NCBI GenBank assembly: GCA_020161655.1
Contig: JAIUPC010000005.1
Location: 82,673-146,672, forward strand
DNA from: Pseudomonadota bacterium
GTDB lineage: Bacteria > Pseudomonadota > Alphaproteobacteria > Rhodobacterales > Rhodobacteraceae
Direction: 5' to 3'
DNA length: 64,000 bases
A program made the position numbers and the translations under genes. Under the pieces are notes generated by a model. That model worked only from the letters and a program-made list of their open reading frames with translations. It did no database searches and had not been told where the DNA came from. Below are positions 25,902 through 35,358 of this stretch, one piece after another; position 1 is the first letter of the stretch; each line of letters begins with the position of its first letter.

Positions 25902-26591
25902 ATGACCAAATTTCGGCCGAAATACGTTACCTTCGACTGCTACGGCACGCTTACCAACTTCGACATGGCCGGCGCCGCGCGGCGTGTTTACGGCGCGCGG
26001 CTTTCGCCCGAGGCAATGGCCGGTTTCGTCGAAGCTTTCAGAGGCTATCGCCTTGACGAGGTGCTGGGGGCATGGAAACCCCTTGTTGACGTGGTGCACA
26101 ATTCCGTCGAGCGCAGCTGCAAACGCATCGGCATCCGGTTTGATGCCGAAGACGCGCAGCGCATCTATGACGAGATCCCGACCTGGGGCCCGCACCCGGA
26201 CGTCCCGGCAGGTCTTGCCCGTGTCGCCAAGGAAATCCCGCTGGTGATCCTGTCAAACTCGATGAAGGGCCTGATCATGTCGAACGTGGAAAAACTGGGC
26301 GCGCCAGTGCACACCGTCATCACCGCCGAGGAAGTTGGCGCCTACAAGCCGCTTATGAAGGGCTTTGAATACATGCTCGACACGCTCGGCTGCACCCCCG
26401 AGGACATCACGCATGTCTCCTCTTCATTCCGCTATGACCTGGTGCCGGCCTATGATCTGGGGATCAGGAATAAGGTCTGGGTCAACCGCGGCCACGAACC
26501 CGCCAACCAGTTCTACGACTACACCGAGATCGCGGACATCGGCGGACTGGCCGTCGCCGTGGGTCTGGAACCCACCCTGAAGCGCACCTGA
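25902..26591 (+). CDS. HAD-superfamily type II (haloacid-dehalogenase-like) hydrolase
   Basis: The protein has 229 residues. Motif I is VTFDCYGTL: nucleophile D12 is kept, but the second Asp of phosphatases is Tyr (Y14), as in L-2-haloacid dehalogenases. Motif II is VILSNSMKG, the lysine is in GAYKPLMKG, and motif IV is SSSFRYDLVPAYDLG. It is therefore more likely a dehalogenase or C-N/C-X hydrolase (an azetidine-carboxylate-hydrolase-like role is conceivable) than a phosphatase. It is divergent from the kinase operon and shares its control region. Confidence 0.8.
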   Translation: MTKFRPKYVTFDCYGTLTNFDMAGAARRVYGARLSPEAMAGFVEAFRGYRLDEVLGAWKPLVDVVHNSVERSCKRIGIRFDAEDAQRIYDEIPTWGPHPDVPAGLARVAKEIPLVILSNSMKGLIMSNVEKLGAPVHTVITAEEVGAYKPLMKGFEYMLDTLGCTPEDITHVSSSFRYDLVPAYDLGIRNKVWVNRGHEPANQFYDYTEIADIGGLAVAVGLEPTLKRT

Positions 26592-26897
26592 ATACAGCCG
26601 CCTTGGCATTGTTGCAGTCCGATAAGATGGGGCAGTCCATCCCCCCGTTCTTTCGTTCTAGGCTACACGGTCGAAGGGATGCCACGGCGGAAACAAGAAA
26701 CCGCTCGGGCCATTCCGGCTGGCACCAGGACAATCACAGTTGCCGCCCGGGGCTGCGATCGACCGCTAAGGCGGATCCTGCGGGCTCAATGCTGCACCGC
26801 GGTCAGGCAGTTCTCCGCCCGAAGCGTCCGGGGAACAATGACATAATCTTCATTGTCAAACTTTTGACTATTGGCGCAATGTAGGCGCAAAGCTAAA
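26592..26897. other. Gene-free stretch with a relic of Fic 3' flank
   Basis: No gene is supported. A 17-bp run CAATGACATAATCTTCA at 26836-26852 is identical to 6443-6459, where it spans the stop codon of the intact Fic gene. It is probably the 3' edge of the second Fic copy. Confidence 0.5.
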
Positions 26898-27035
26898 ATG
26901 TCTCATCTGAGCAAAGCAGAAGTGTCACTCTCCCCCGTGTTGAGCGCGTGGGAGATTGAGCATGGGATGGGTCGTCCTGTGCAAGCGTGGACCGAAACGT
27001 CTTGAGTTCTGGCACAAATCAAGGACGGCTAGCTG
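26898..27035 (+). pseudogene. 5' remnant of an ISNCY (IS1202-like) transposase gene and IS end
   Basis: ATG 26962 begins MGWVVLCKR, followed by frame-disturbed codons that restore to LE-LAQI-DGRL-like text. This resembles the start of ISNCY transposases (MGWVVMSER..NRIEVLAQVDDGRL). The IS end would be the TGTCTCATCTGAG run near 26899. Only about 25 codons remain before Fic-like sequence resumes. Confidence 0.5.
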
Positions 27036-27253
27036 CGGCGGCCCTTCGCGTCCTGGAACGGATCGATCTCAAGCAAGACCACCGCGAAAGTGCCGATCTG
27101 CCGCCCGGTCCCGTCAATGGCCGCGATCGGGCTTGCCGAGGTCTTCCGGGCGCCGCGATGCCGCTCATACTTGCCGCTGTGGCGCAGGAGCTCGCGGTGA
27201 AGCTCGCGGATTTGGTTCTCGGTTGCATAGATTCCGCCGGGGGGGCCCGCCAC
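27029..27253 (-). pseudogene. Degenerate internal fragment of a second Fic gene
   Basis: The 74-codon frame contains TENQIRELHRELLRHSGKYE then RHRGARKTSASPIAAIDGTGRQ, closely matching residues 106-147 of the intact Fic protein. It then jumps to FAVVLLEIDPFQDAKGR. About 40 residues are deleted, and the catalytic HPFQDGNGR has decayed to DPFQDAKGR. The ends are missing, and the ISNCY remnant abuts its 3' side. Confidence 0.85.
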
Positions 27254-27268
27254 ATCGTCAAAGCCCTC

Positions 27269-27964
27269 TCAGACGGAAACCTCCGCGCGCAGGGTGGCCT
27301 TGTCGAAGCTGGCCGTTGGCCCCGCGAACGAGACTGCGCCGCGCCGAAGGACGTAGAAGCGGTCGGCGAGAGCATGGGCGAATTCGAAATACTGTTCGAC
27401 CAGGATGATGGCCATGTCGCCCCTGTCGCGCAGATAGGTGATTACCTGGCCGATCTGCTGGATGATGTTGGGCTGGATGCCCTCGGTCGGTTCGTCGAGA
27501 AGCAGCACCTTTGGGCGCATGATCATGGCGCGGGCGATGGCAAGCTGCTGCTGCTGGCCGCCAGAGAGGTCGCCGCCGCGCCGGCCGGACATATCTTTCA
27601 GCACGGGAAAGAGATCGTAGATGCTTTCGGGGATTCTGCGCTCGGCGCGCGGCAGGAGCGCGAAGCCGGTTTCGAGGTTTTCGCGCACGGTCAGCAACGG
27701 GAAGATCATCCGACCCTGCGGCACGGTGGCCAGACCGCGTCGGGCCATGTCCTGTGGGGCCAGGCGGCCTAGGCTTTCACCGTCAAATTCGATGGTGCCG
27801 CCCGAGCGGGGATGGGTCCCGGCAAGCGCCTTGAGAAAGCTCGTCTTGCCTACGCCATTCGTGCCCATGATGCAGGTCACCTCACCGGCCCTCGCTTCGA
27901 AATCGATGCCGTACAGGATCTGCGATCCGCCGTAATGCAGTGTCAGCCCTTCGGTCTTCAGCAT
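27269..27964 (-). CDS. urtE: Urea ABC transporter ATP-binding protein UrtE
   Basis: The protein has 231 residues. Walker A is GTNGVGKTS, the signature is LSGGQQQQLAIARA and Walker B is VLLLDEPTEGIQPNI; the last phrase is typical of UrtE/LivF. It powers high-affinity urea import with UrtD. It is the last gene of urtABCDE, one base after urtD. The Fic/ISNCY debris begins just past its stop, so the operon end may have been trimmed. Confidence 0.9.
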   Translation of the reverse strand: MLKTEGLTLHYGGSQILYGIDFEARAGEVTCIMGTNGVGKTSFLKALAGTHPRSGGTIEFDGESLGRLAPQDMARRGLATVPQGRMIFPLLTVRENLETGFALLPRAERRIPESIYDLFPVLKDMSGRRGGDLSGGQQQQLAIARAMIMRPKVLLLDEPTEGIQPNIIQQIGQVITYLRDRGDMAIILVEQYFEFAHALADRFYVLRRGAVSFAGPTASFDKATLRAEVSV

Positions 27965-27965
27965 C

Positions 27966-28709
27966 TCAGCCCCGCCCCAGATAAACGTCGATCACGGCCT
28001 GGTTCTTTGTCACATGGTCAAGGCTGCCTTCGGCCAACACCGCGCCCTCGTGCAGAACGGTCACGCGGCAATCCAGGCGGCGGACGAATTCCATGTCATG
28101 CTCCACCACGACCACGGCGCGGGTCTTCGCGATCTCGACAAGCAGTTCGGTGGTCTTCTCCCGTTCCGCAAGCGTCATCCCCGCCGCCGGTTCGTCGACC
28201 AGCAAGAGACGCGGTTCCTGTGCCAGCAGCATCGCGATCTCCAGCCACTGCTTTTGACCATGGCTGAGGATGCCCGCCTTGCGGCCCAGGCTGTCCCCCA
28301 GCCCGACCTGCACCGCTAGCGCCAGAATCCGCTCGTCATCCACCCCGGTCTTGCTCCACCCCAGCACTGCCCAGGGGCTGCGGCCTGCCTTAAGTGCCAG
28401 TGTCAGGTTCTCCGAGACTGTCTGGTCCTCGAACACCGTGGGGCGCTGGAACTTGCGCCCCACACCCGCGCGTGCGATCTGCGCTTCTGACATCCGCAGC
28501 AGCGAAACGGGCTTCTCGCCGAAGCTGACGCTGCCACTGTCCGGCCGGGTCTTGCCGGTGACGATGTCCATGAAGGTGCTCTTGCCCGCCCCGTTCGGCC
28601 CGATGATGGCCCGAAGTTCCGCCGGGCCGATGGCAAAGGTCAGGTTGTTGATCGCGCGGAAGCCGTCGAAGCTAACGGTAACGCCGGACACTTCCAGAAG
28701 GGTGCTCAC
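27966..28709 (-). CDS. urtD: Urea ABC transporter ATP-binding protein UrtD
   Basis: The protein has 247 residues. Walker A is GPNGAGKST and Walker B is RLLLVDEPAAGMTLAEREKT. Between them VFEDQTVSENLTLALK and the signature LSHGQKQWLEIAMLLA are UrtD/LivG features. It overlaps urtC by 4 bp. Confidence 0.9.
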   Translation of the reverse strand: MSTLLEVSGVTVSFDGFRAINNLTFAIGPAELRAIIGPNGAGKSTFMDIVTGKTRPDSGSVSFGEKPVSLLRMSEAQIARAGVGRKFQRPTVFEDQTVSENLTLALKAGRSPWAVLGWSKTGVDDERILALAVQVGLGDSLGRKAGILSHGQKQWLEIAMLLAQEPRLLLVDEPAAGMTLAEREKTTELLVEIAKTRAVVVVEHDMEFVRRLDCRVTVLHEGAVLAEGSLDHVTKNQAVIDVYLGRG

Positions 28710-29926
28710 TCCTGCGCCTCCTTCTCTTGCAGCGACCCGTCATCCGGTCCGAGCGGCGCGCCCTTGCGGTCAGGGGCATGCACCCCGGCTAAGCGGTCGA
28801 AGAGCCCGCCGATGCCCTTTGGGGCGAACAGCGTAACCAGCACGAAGGTCAGGCCCAGAAGCACCTGCCACCAGTCGACCCAGTTGATCGTGGCAAACCC
28901 CAGCGGGATCGAGGGAACGCGCCCGCCCGTGAACCAGCTGGACAGAAGCGACACCACTGCGGCCCCGATGACAGCCCCGTAAAGCCTGCCGCGTCCGCCG
29001 ATGGCCGCCCAGACGGCAAGGTAGATACTTGCGATGGGGGCCAATTCGGCCGGGTTGACAATGCCGGCTTGGGGGTAATAGAGCGCACCGGCAAGCGCGC
29101 AGATCACGGCGGTCAGGGTGAAGGCGAACAGTTTGTAGCTCTCGACCGAATAGCCGAGGAACCGTACCCGCGCTTCGTCATCCCGGATCGCGCGGATCAC
29201 AGAACCGAACTTGCCCGAGACAATGGAATGCAGGGCCACGTATGCCAGCGCAAGCGCAAGCGCCGAAGCCCAGAAGAACCAGACGCTGACGGTATCCTGC
29301 CCGGCAGTGACCCCCGGCAGGTTCTGCAACCCCGAAAGCCCGTTGTTGCCCCTCAGGCCGCTGTCGTTCTGGAAGAGATAGAGCGCGAGGGCGAGGGTCA
29401 TGGCTTGGGTCAGGATCGACAGATACACCCCGGTCACCCGGCTGCGGAACGCCAGCCAGCCGAAGACCAGCGCCAAGAGGCCGGGCAGAGCCACCACCAA
29501 CGTCAGTTGCAAAGGCAGGCTATGCGCAAAGCCCCAGATCGCGGGCAGGTCCGAAGCCCCCACTACGCCAAAAATCTGGGTGGCAATGCCTTGGGAAATC
29601 TCCTCCGGCGTCGCGGGCAACCCGCCGTTCAGAAGCGAGGCGATGACGATTTCCTCGGTTCGGGCGTACATCAGCCACATGCCGATCATGTAGCCGCCAA
29701 GCGCGAAGAAGGCCATGTGACCAAGCGAGAGGATCCCGGCGTAGCCCCAGATCAGGTCCATCGCCAAGGCGGCGAGGCAGAGGCACAGTGTCTTGCCCAG
29801 CGTCTTGACGAAGGAGGTCGAGACGAGGCCGAAATGCGCCGCCACGGTCACGCAGAGGGTGAAGAGGGCGAGACCGGCGAGGAAGACGAGGGCGGATCGG
29901 TGGCGGGGTTGAAGGATCGCGCGCAT
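28706..29926 (-). CDS. urtC: Urea ABC transporter permease UrtC
   Basis: The protein has 406 residues with about 10 hydrophobic segments of the LivM type. Marker runs are ALAMDLIWGYAGILSLGHMA and GKFGSVIRAIRDDEARVRFL, the cytoplasmic coupling loop. It forms the membrane channel with UrtB. The C-terminal tail (about 25 residues) is charged and soluble. It follows urtB after three bases. Confidence 0.9.
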   Translation of the reverse strand: MRAILQPRHRSALVFLAGLALFTLCVTVAAHFGLVSTSFVKTLGKTLCLCLAALAMDLIWGYAGILSLGHMAFFALGGYMIGMWLMYARTEEIVIASLLNGGLPATPEEISQGIATQIFGVVGASDLPAIWGFAHSLPLQLTLVVALPGLLALVFGWLAFRSRVTGVYLSILTQAMTLALALYLFQNDSGLRGNNGLSGLQNLPGVTAGQDTVSVWFFWASALALALAYVALHSIVSGKFGSVIRAIRDDEARVRFLGYSVESYKLFAFTLTAVICALAGALYYPQAGIVNPAELAPIASIYLAVWAAIGGRGRLYGAVIGAAVVSLLSSWFTGGRVPSIPLGFATINWVDWWQVLLGLTFVLVTLFAPKGIGGLFDRLAGVHAPDRKGAPLGPDDGSLQEKEAQE

Positions 29927-29929
29927 CGG

Positions 29930-31867
29930 TCAATCTCCCGCCGCGCGGCCACGAAGGGCAATGATCCCCCGGGGCCGGAACTGGATGAACAGGATGATGA
30001 ACAGGATCATGTAGGTCTGCGCCGCCAGGGTGTTGGAGGGATTGAAGAACTCGATCACCTTCTGCAGCCCGCCGATCATCGTGGCCCCCGCTAGCGTCCC
30101 CCAGATGCTGCCGACCCCGCCCACAACCACGGTCATGAAGCTTTGGACGATGTAGTCGGTGCCAAGCTCGGAGGTGACCTTCGCGAAAAGCCCGATGGCA
30201 ACCCCGGCGATCCCGGCGATGCCCGAGCCGATCCCGAAGGTCAGCACGTTGATGCGATCGGGGTTAATGCCCATGCTGGCCGCCATTCCAGGGTTCTGCG
30301 TGACCGCGCGAACCTCCAGCCCCAGACGGGTGCGTTTCATCAGCCAGAGGAAGAAGCCCAGGAAAGCCAGCGCCAGCACGAAGATCGCGATGCGGATGTA
30401 GCTGATCGACACCACAGCGTTCAGCACCCATGCCCCGTCCAACCAGGCCGGAGAGGTCAGGGGCCGCGCCTGTGTGCCGAAGATGTTCTTCAGGGCCTGT
30501 TGCAGCGCAATAGAGACGCCGAAGGTCGCCAGAAGCGTCTCCAGAGGGCGCTTATAAAGGTGCCGGATCACCAGCCGCTCCAAGGCCACCCCGGCGGCAA
30601 AAGTGATGACGAACGCCAAAGGCAGCGCGATCAGGATCGAAGCAGTATAGTTCGGGATGTAAAGCTGTACGACATAGCCGGTGTACGCGCCGATTGTGAT
30701 GAATTCGCCATGCGCCATGTTGATCACGCCCATCACCCCGAAGGTGATGGCAAGGCCGATGGCGGCAAGGAAGTAAATCGAGGCGAGCGACAGCCCGTCC
30801 AGCGCCAGATCCGCGGTCTGCATCGCGCCGACTGTCGTGCCGATCCGGCCAAGGGCGGCCTTGGCGGCATCGGTCACGGCGCGGTCGGGTTCTGCATAGA
30901 CCTCATAGAAGCGGGCGGTGGCGAGGGCGGCTGCCGCCTCATCATCCGTAGCGGCGACCGGGACGACCCCGCTTGCCTCCAGCGCAGTATAGGCGCGGTC
31001 GCGGGCGGCCTGCGTGTTCAATTCGGCTACGGGCACGCCTCCCACAGCGCCATCCTTCAGGTTGGCAAGCAACGCCGCCCGCTGCACCTCCAGCGTCAGG
31101 CGGGCGGGGGCGAGATTTGCGTCGACGAGGAGGTCATAGGCCTCGGCCTCGGTCAGGTCCCGCCCCGGACGCAGTTCGCGTGCGACGTTGGCATCGGGCG
31201 GGGTGGCCGATGCGATGCGACTGGTCGCAACCATTGGGTTCAGCGCCCCGCGCAGGTCCAGCCCGAGGTCCGAGCCGAAGCTGCTGATGGCCGCCACGCG
31301 GGCGGCGCTGTCAGGGTCGAAGCGCAGGGTCAGCAGCCGCTCCAGCCTCTGCTTCTGCGCCTTCAGCGCGGGGTCATCCTCACCGTCAATCGCAGCGCGG
31401 AGCGGCTCCAACGCCTCGGCTTTCGGGTCCTGCGCGATGGAGGCGAGCGCGGCCCGCCGCTTGGCCGGATCAGGGTCAGACAGGGTGAACTGCACCAGCG
31501 CCGTCGCGATCAGCCCGCGCACGCCGGCATTGGGCCTGAGCGCGGTCACCTCGGACGGAGCGGTATTGCCGGCGGCGGTGCCATCAAGCGCGGTCAGTGC
31601 CAGGTCGTCGCCTTCGGGCGCCGAAAGTAACAGCACATCGTCAGACTTGCGGATCACCAGCCGCTTGTCGGCCCAGGCGGAGAGGATGTCGTCGGCCATC
31701 GGGTCGCCGCTCGCGGCAAGGGCAGCGATCACCGGACCGATGGTCTGGCGCGAGGGCCTGGCAATTTGGTCGCGGTTCTGCGCGACAATCTCGCCAGCGG
31801 TCTGGCCAATAGCAGGCACGGCGGCAAGCCAGCAGAGGGCTGCTGCGATAAGGGAAAGGAAACGCAT
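29930..31867 (-). CDS. urtB: Urea ABC transporter permease UrtB
   Basis: The protein has 645 residues. A signal peptide (MRFLSLIAAALCWLAAVPAI) leads a periplasmic domain of about 310 residues with HEAT-like helical repeats. A LivH-type membrane domain follows (AIGLAITFGVMGVINMAHGE). The long extracytoplasmic N-terminal part is normal for UrtB of alphaproteobacteria. The gene starts 57 bp after urtA. Confidence 0.9.
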   Translation of the reverse strand: MRFLSLIAAALCWLAAVPAIGQTAGEIVAQNRDQIARPSRQTIGPVIAALAASGDPMADDILSAWADKRLVIRKSDDVLLLSAPEGDDLALTALDGTAAGNTAPSEVTALRPNAGVRGLIATALVQFTLSDPDPAKRRAALASIAQDPKAEALEPLRAAIDGEDDPALKAQKQRLERLLTLRFDPDSAARVAAISSFGSDLGLDLRGALNPMVATSRIASATPPDANVARELRPGRDLTEAEAYDLLVDANLAPARLTLEVQRAALLANLKDGAVGGVPVAELNTQAARDRAYTALEASGVVPVAATDDEAAAALATARFYEVYAEPDRAVTDAAKAALGRIGTTVGAMQTADLALDGLSLASIYFLAAIGLAITFGVMGVINMAHGEFITIGAYTGYVVQLYIPNYTASILIALPLAFVITFAAGVALERLVIRHLYKRPLETLLATFGVSIALQQALKNIFGTQARPLTSPAWLDGAWVLNAVVSISYIRIAIFVLALAFLGFFLWLMKRTRLGLEVRAVTQNPGMAASMGINPDRINVLTFGIGSGIAGIAGVAIGLFAKVTSELGTDYIVQSFMTVVVGGVGSIWGTLAGATMIGGLQKVIEFFNPSNTLAAQTYMILFIILFIQFRPRGIIALRGRAAGD

Positions 31868-31924
31868 GGGCAGTCCGGGAAGGGAAGGGGAAGCGAGAGG
31901 GGAGGTCCCCTCTCGTCGGTCAGG

Positions 31925-33211
31925 TCAGTAGTTCGACGTGAGCTGGACGCAGGAGGAGGTTTCCTTGCTGTACATCCCGCATTTTAGGTCCTTCCAGTCG
32001 GCTTCCAGCACCGCCGATGCCGGCAGGAAGTCGGTCCAGGCGTCGCCCGGCACCGGGTCGGTCTGGCTGATGATGTCGAACTGCCCGTCGGCGCGGATCT
32101 CGCCGATCAGCACGGGCTTGGTGAGGTGGTGATTGGGCAGCATCTCGGCCACGCCGCCGGTGAGATTGGGGAACGTCTGCCCGATCATGGCATCGGCCAC
32201 CGCATCCACGTCGGTTGTCCCGGCTTGAGTGACGGCGTTCACCCACATGTTGAAGCCGATGTAGTGGGCCTCCATCGGGTCGTTCGTCACGCGCTTGTCG
32301 TCCTTGATGTAGGCCTTCCAGGTGTCGATGAAGACCTTGTTCTCAGGCGTGTCGGCAGACATGAAGTAATTCCACGCCGCCAGGTGCCCCACAAGGTTCG
32401 AGGTATCGAGGCCAGAGAGTTCCTCTTCGCCGACCGAGAAGGCCACAACCGGCAGCTTGTCTGCGGTGACGCCCGCAGCCGCCAGTTCCTTGTAAAAGCC
32501 GATGTTGGCGTCGCCGTTGATGGTGGAGATGACGCCGACCTTCTTGCCATCCGCACCCAAGGCCACCACATCGCCCACGATCTTTGACCAGTCGGAATGG
32601 CCGAAGGGTGTGTAGTTGACGAAGATGTCTTCCTTCGGAATGCCCTTCGCGATCAGATAGGCTTCGAGAATGTTGTTCGTGGTGCGCGGATAGACATAGT
32701 CGGTACCCAGAAGTGCGAATTTCTGCACGCCGAGTTCGTTCAGGTAGTAGTCCACCGCCGGGATAGCCTGCTGGTTCGGCGCGGCGCCGGTATAGAAGAC
32801 GTTCTTCGATGATTCCTCGCCTTCGTACTGTACCGGATAGAAGAGGAGGCCGTTCAGCTCCTCGATCACGGGCAGGACGGACTTGCGGCTGACCGAGGTC
32901 CAGCAGCCGAACATGACATCGACCTTCGATACCGTCAGAAGCTCGCGTGCCTTTTCGGCGAAAAGCGGCCAGTCTGATGCCGGGTCGACCACCACGGCCT
33001 CGATCTGCTTGCCCAGTAGCCCGCCCTTGGCATTCTGCTGCTCGATCAGCATGAGCATCGTGTCCTTCAAGGTGGTCTCGGAAATCGCCATCGTGCCCGA
33101 CAGCGAATGCAGGACGCCGACCTTGATCGTCTCGCCTTCGGCAAAAGCCATGCGCGGCATCGCCATCGAGGCGAGGCCAGTTGCAAGAAGTGCGCGGCGG
33201 GTCAGTTTCAT
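31925..33211 (-). CDS. urtA: Urea ABC transporter substrate-binding protein UrtA
   Basis: The protein has 428 residues. The signal MKLTRRALLATGLASMAM has a twin-arginine-like RR and ends at MAFAEGE. The mature part (KVGVLHSLSGTMAISETTLK; GCWTSVSRKSVLPVIEELNG; LFYPVQYEGEESSKNVFYTG) is unmistakably UrtA. It binds urea in the periplasm and is first in the urt operon. Expression is normally under nitrogen control; I did not find a convincing sigma-54 site. Confidence 0.95.
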   Translation of the reverse strand: MKLTRRALLATGLASMAMPRMAFAEGETIKVGVLHSLSGTMAISETTLKDTMLMLIEQQNAKGGLLGKQIEAVVVDPASDWPLFAEKARELLTVSKVDVMFGCWTSVSRKSVLPVIEELNGLLFYPVQYEGEESSKNVFYTGAAPNQQAIPAVDYYLNELGVQKFALLGTDYVYPRTTNNILEAYLIAKGIPKEDIFVNYTPFGHSDWSKIVGDVVALGADGKKVGVISTINGDANIGFYKELAAAGVTADKLPVVAFSVGEEELSGLDTSNLVGHLAAWNYFMSADTPENKVFIDTWKAYIKDDKRVTNDPMEAHYIGFNMWVNAVTQAGTTDVDAVADAMIGQTFPNLTGGVAEMLPNHHLTKPVLIGEIRADGQFDIISQTDPVPGDAWTDFLPASAVLEADWKDLKCGMYSKETSSCVQLTSNY

Positions 33212-33495
33212 GTTCTATCCCCTCGTGTCATGAGCCGCGGCGCAGGTGCGTCGCCGGGCCGGTTCTGTTGGTGCAGGTGCAGCATTTGCATCCGGGTGGG
33301 CCTTGGACTTTGCCTTGGCAGGGGGCAGGAAAGCCGGGGAGAGCCGCGGCGGGAAGCGCGTTGTAGGTTGATTTCACTGTGATTCTGAAAAGCCGGCCCG
33401 GGTGACGAAATATTGGGCATCGGTGAATGCTGCGGAGCAGAATTAATGCATTCCGCGCATCCACGGCCGGCAGCGAACGACGGGGGTCAAAAGGG
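33212..33495. other. Gene-free region between ureG terminator and urtA
   Basis: Upstream DNA of urtA. No ORF or clear sigma-54 element is visible. It should hold the urt promoter. Confidence 0.5.
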
Positions 33496-33527
33496 AACGG
33501 GCGGCAAGCATCTTCCACCCGCCCGTT
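33496..33527 (-). terminator. Hairpin terminator after ureG
   Basis: AACGGGCGG and CCGCCCGTT form a perfect 9-bp stem with a 14-nt loop. On the minus strand the stem is followed by CCCTTTT, and it lies 20 bp past the ureG stop. It separates urease from urt transcription. Confidence 0.65.
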
Positions 33528-33547
33528 ACCCCGGCCCCGAGGGGCGG

Positions 33548-34186
33548 TCAGGCCGCGTCTGGCCGCAGGCTGAGGCCGCCGTGGCGCAGGATGAACTCGA
33601 CGACCTCGGCCACACCTTTGTCCTGCCGGAGTTGAGCCATGACATAGGGGCGGCTGCCCCGGGCGCGGGCCGTGTCGGCCTCCAGCAGCACCAGATCGAC
33701 GCCGACATGGGGGGCGAGATCGGTCTTGTTGACAACCAGAAGATCGGACCTCGTTACCCCCGGCCCGCGCTTGCGCGGGATATCCTGCCCAGCGGCGGTG
33801 TCGATGACATAGATCGTAAGGTCCGCGAGTTCGGGGCTGAAGGTGGCGGCCAGGTTGTCGCCGCCGGATTCGATCAGGATCAGGTCCAGATCGGGAAAGG
33901 CGCGGGTGAGGTCAGCCACGGCTGCCAGGTTGATCGAGGCGTCTTCGCGGATCGCGGTGTGCGGACAGCCGCCGGTTTCGACACCCCGGATACGCTCTGC
34001 GGGCAAGACCTGGGCGCGCATCAGCGCCTCGGCATCCTCGCGGGTGTAGATGTCGTTGGTGATGACGGCCATCGACAGGCGCGGGCCGAGGACGCGGGCC
34101 AGTTTTTCGGTGAGCGTGGTTTTGCCCGCGCCCACCGGCCCGCCGATGCCGACGCGAAGGGGGCCATGCGATGCGGTGTAGGTCAT
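33548..34186 (-). CDS. ureG: Urease accessory GTPase UreG
   Basis: The protein has 212 residues from ATG 34186. The P-loop is [19 protein letters not shown], the metal-binding CPH is in [19 protein letters not shown], and the G-motifs include LIESGGDN and VVNKTDLAP. UreG hydrolyses GTP to drive nickel delivery to UreC with UreD, E and F. Its start overlaps the ureF stop by 4 bp. Confidence 0.95.
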   Translation of the reverse strand: MTYTASHGPLRVGIGGPVGAGKTTLTEKLARVLGPRLSMAVITNDIYTREDAEALMRAQVLPAERIRGVETGGCPHTAIREDASINLAAVADLTRAFPDLDLILIESGGDNLAATFSPELADLTIYVIDTAAGQDIPRKRGPGVTRSDLLVVNKTDLAPHVGVDLVLLEADTARARGSRPYVMAQLRQDKGVAEVVEFILRHGGLSLRPDAA

Positions 34187-34815
34187 GTGCGGAAGATCCT
34201 TACATCCATGGTTTCGTGTTGCAGGGCGGCGAGGTCGGCGGCGAGAGCGCAACCGCCGAGATCGTCGAGCGATGCCTCGGCCGCCCGCCGACCCAGCATA
34301 TCGATTTCGGGAAGAAGCCGCGCCAGCGTGGCCTGACCCTCGGTCTGGCCAAGTGGCAGATGACGGGTGGCGATCAGGCAGAGATTGCCGGCAAAGCCCT
34401 GCAGGTAAAGTTGCGCGACCAGCGCGACGGGCAGGTCGAGGTGGCCGGCGGCGGCACCAAGTGACACCGGCAGCAGCCGGGGGGGCAGGGGGCGGCCCGT
34501 CATGGCGGCCACGGCGCGCGCCAGGGCCGCGCCCTGTTCTGCGCTCTCCTGCAGGCGTTCGGCCGAGGGTTGCAAGGCACGGGCAAGGGCGTCGAGCGCC
34601 TCATGATCGGCCGCCGCGTCCAGCGCCTGGCAGAGCAGGACGGCATCCTGCCAGCCCGCGCCGTGGTGGAGAATGTTGCGCATCCATGCCTCAAGCGAAG
34701 CGGCGTCGCGGACCCACCCTGCGGCAATCACGCGCTCCAGCCCATGGCTGTAAGCGAAAGCCCCGGTCGGGAAAGCAGGGGAAAGCCATTGTACAAGGGT
34801 CAGGAGGGACGTCAC
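34183..34815 (-). CDS. ureF: Urease accessory protein UreF
   Basis: The protein has 210 residues from the GTG at 34815, which overlaps the ureE stop (GTGA). [16 protein letters not shown] and [13 protein letters not shown] are the conserved N-terminal UreF motifs. It is an all-helical protein that gates UreG activity in the apo-urease complex. The frame is open to 34872 but the GTG start fits family length and coupling. Confidence 0.9.
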   Translation of the reverse strand: MTSLLTLVQWLSPAFPTGAFAYSHGLERVIAAGWVRDAASLEAWMRNILHHGAGWQDAVLLCQALDAAADHEALDALARALQPSAERLQESAEQGAALARAVAAMTGRPLPPRLLPVSLGAAAGHLDLPVALVAQLYLQGFAGNLCLIATRHLPLGQTEGQATLARLLPEIDMLGRRAAEASLDDLGGCALAADLAALQHETMDVRIFRT

Positions 34816-35351
34816 CGCGCGACCTTGGGCGGGGCGTGGAAATGCAACTTGCCGTCGCCGTGGTCGTGCCATCCGAAGGTTGCAGCGGACGGTTCCAGGG
34901 CATGGGAATGCTCGTCCTCGCCATGGGAATGGCCCATGGTTCGGCCATGGCCATAGGCCCCGCCCTCCGGCCGGAAGGGCAGGCTGGCGCGGCTGATGGT
35001 GGCGCCGAGACCGGTGAGCATCCGCTCCAGCACGTGATCTTCGCGGATCATCAGGCGGTCAGGCAGGATCTGGCAGGGCGTGTGCCGGTTGCCGATGTGC
35101 CAGGCCAGGCGCGTCAGGTCGCCGGTGACGACCAGCACCGCTTCGGGCGCGGGGTCGATACGGATGAAGAGGGGGCCAGGCAGTTCGAAACCCCAATAGC
35201 CGTCGAGGTTGGTGACGCCGGGAAGCGAGACCATGAAGTCGCGGCCCCGCGCGGTGGTCAGGAGCTTCCGCCGCATCAGGCGCTGGTCGTAATCTAGCAC
35301 GACGGTGTCGTCGGTGCGGGCGGGGGCGTCCGTCAGAAGGCGGGCGGTCAT
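34812..35351 (-). CDS. ureE: Urease accessory nickel-binding protein UreE
   Basis: The protein has 179 residues. The two-domain core includes LAWHIGNRHTPCQI and LRILEDHVLE-like MIREDHVLERML. The last 45 residues are His-rich (GHGRTMGHSHGEDEHSH; WHDHGDGKLHFH), giving about a dozen possible Ni2+ ligands. It delivers nickel to UreG. It follows ureC after 7 bp. Confidence 0.9.
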   Translation of the reverse strand: MTARLLTDAPARTDDTVVLDYDQRLMRRKLLTTARGRDFMVSLPGVTNLDGYWGFELPGPLFIRIDPAPEAVLVVTGDLTRLAWHIGNRHTPCQILPDRLMIREDHVLERMLTGLGATISRASLPFRPEGGAYGHGRTMGHSHGEDEHSHALEPSAATFGWHDHGDGKLHFHAPPKVAR

Positions 35352-35358
35352 AGCGGCC

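Noticed and set aside
33212-33495. Sigma-54 promoter for urtA
   Set aside because: No sequence with proper GG and GC spacing was found on the minus strand.
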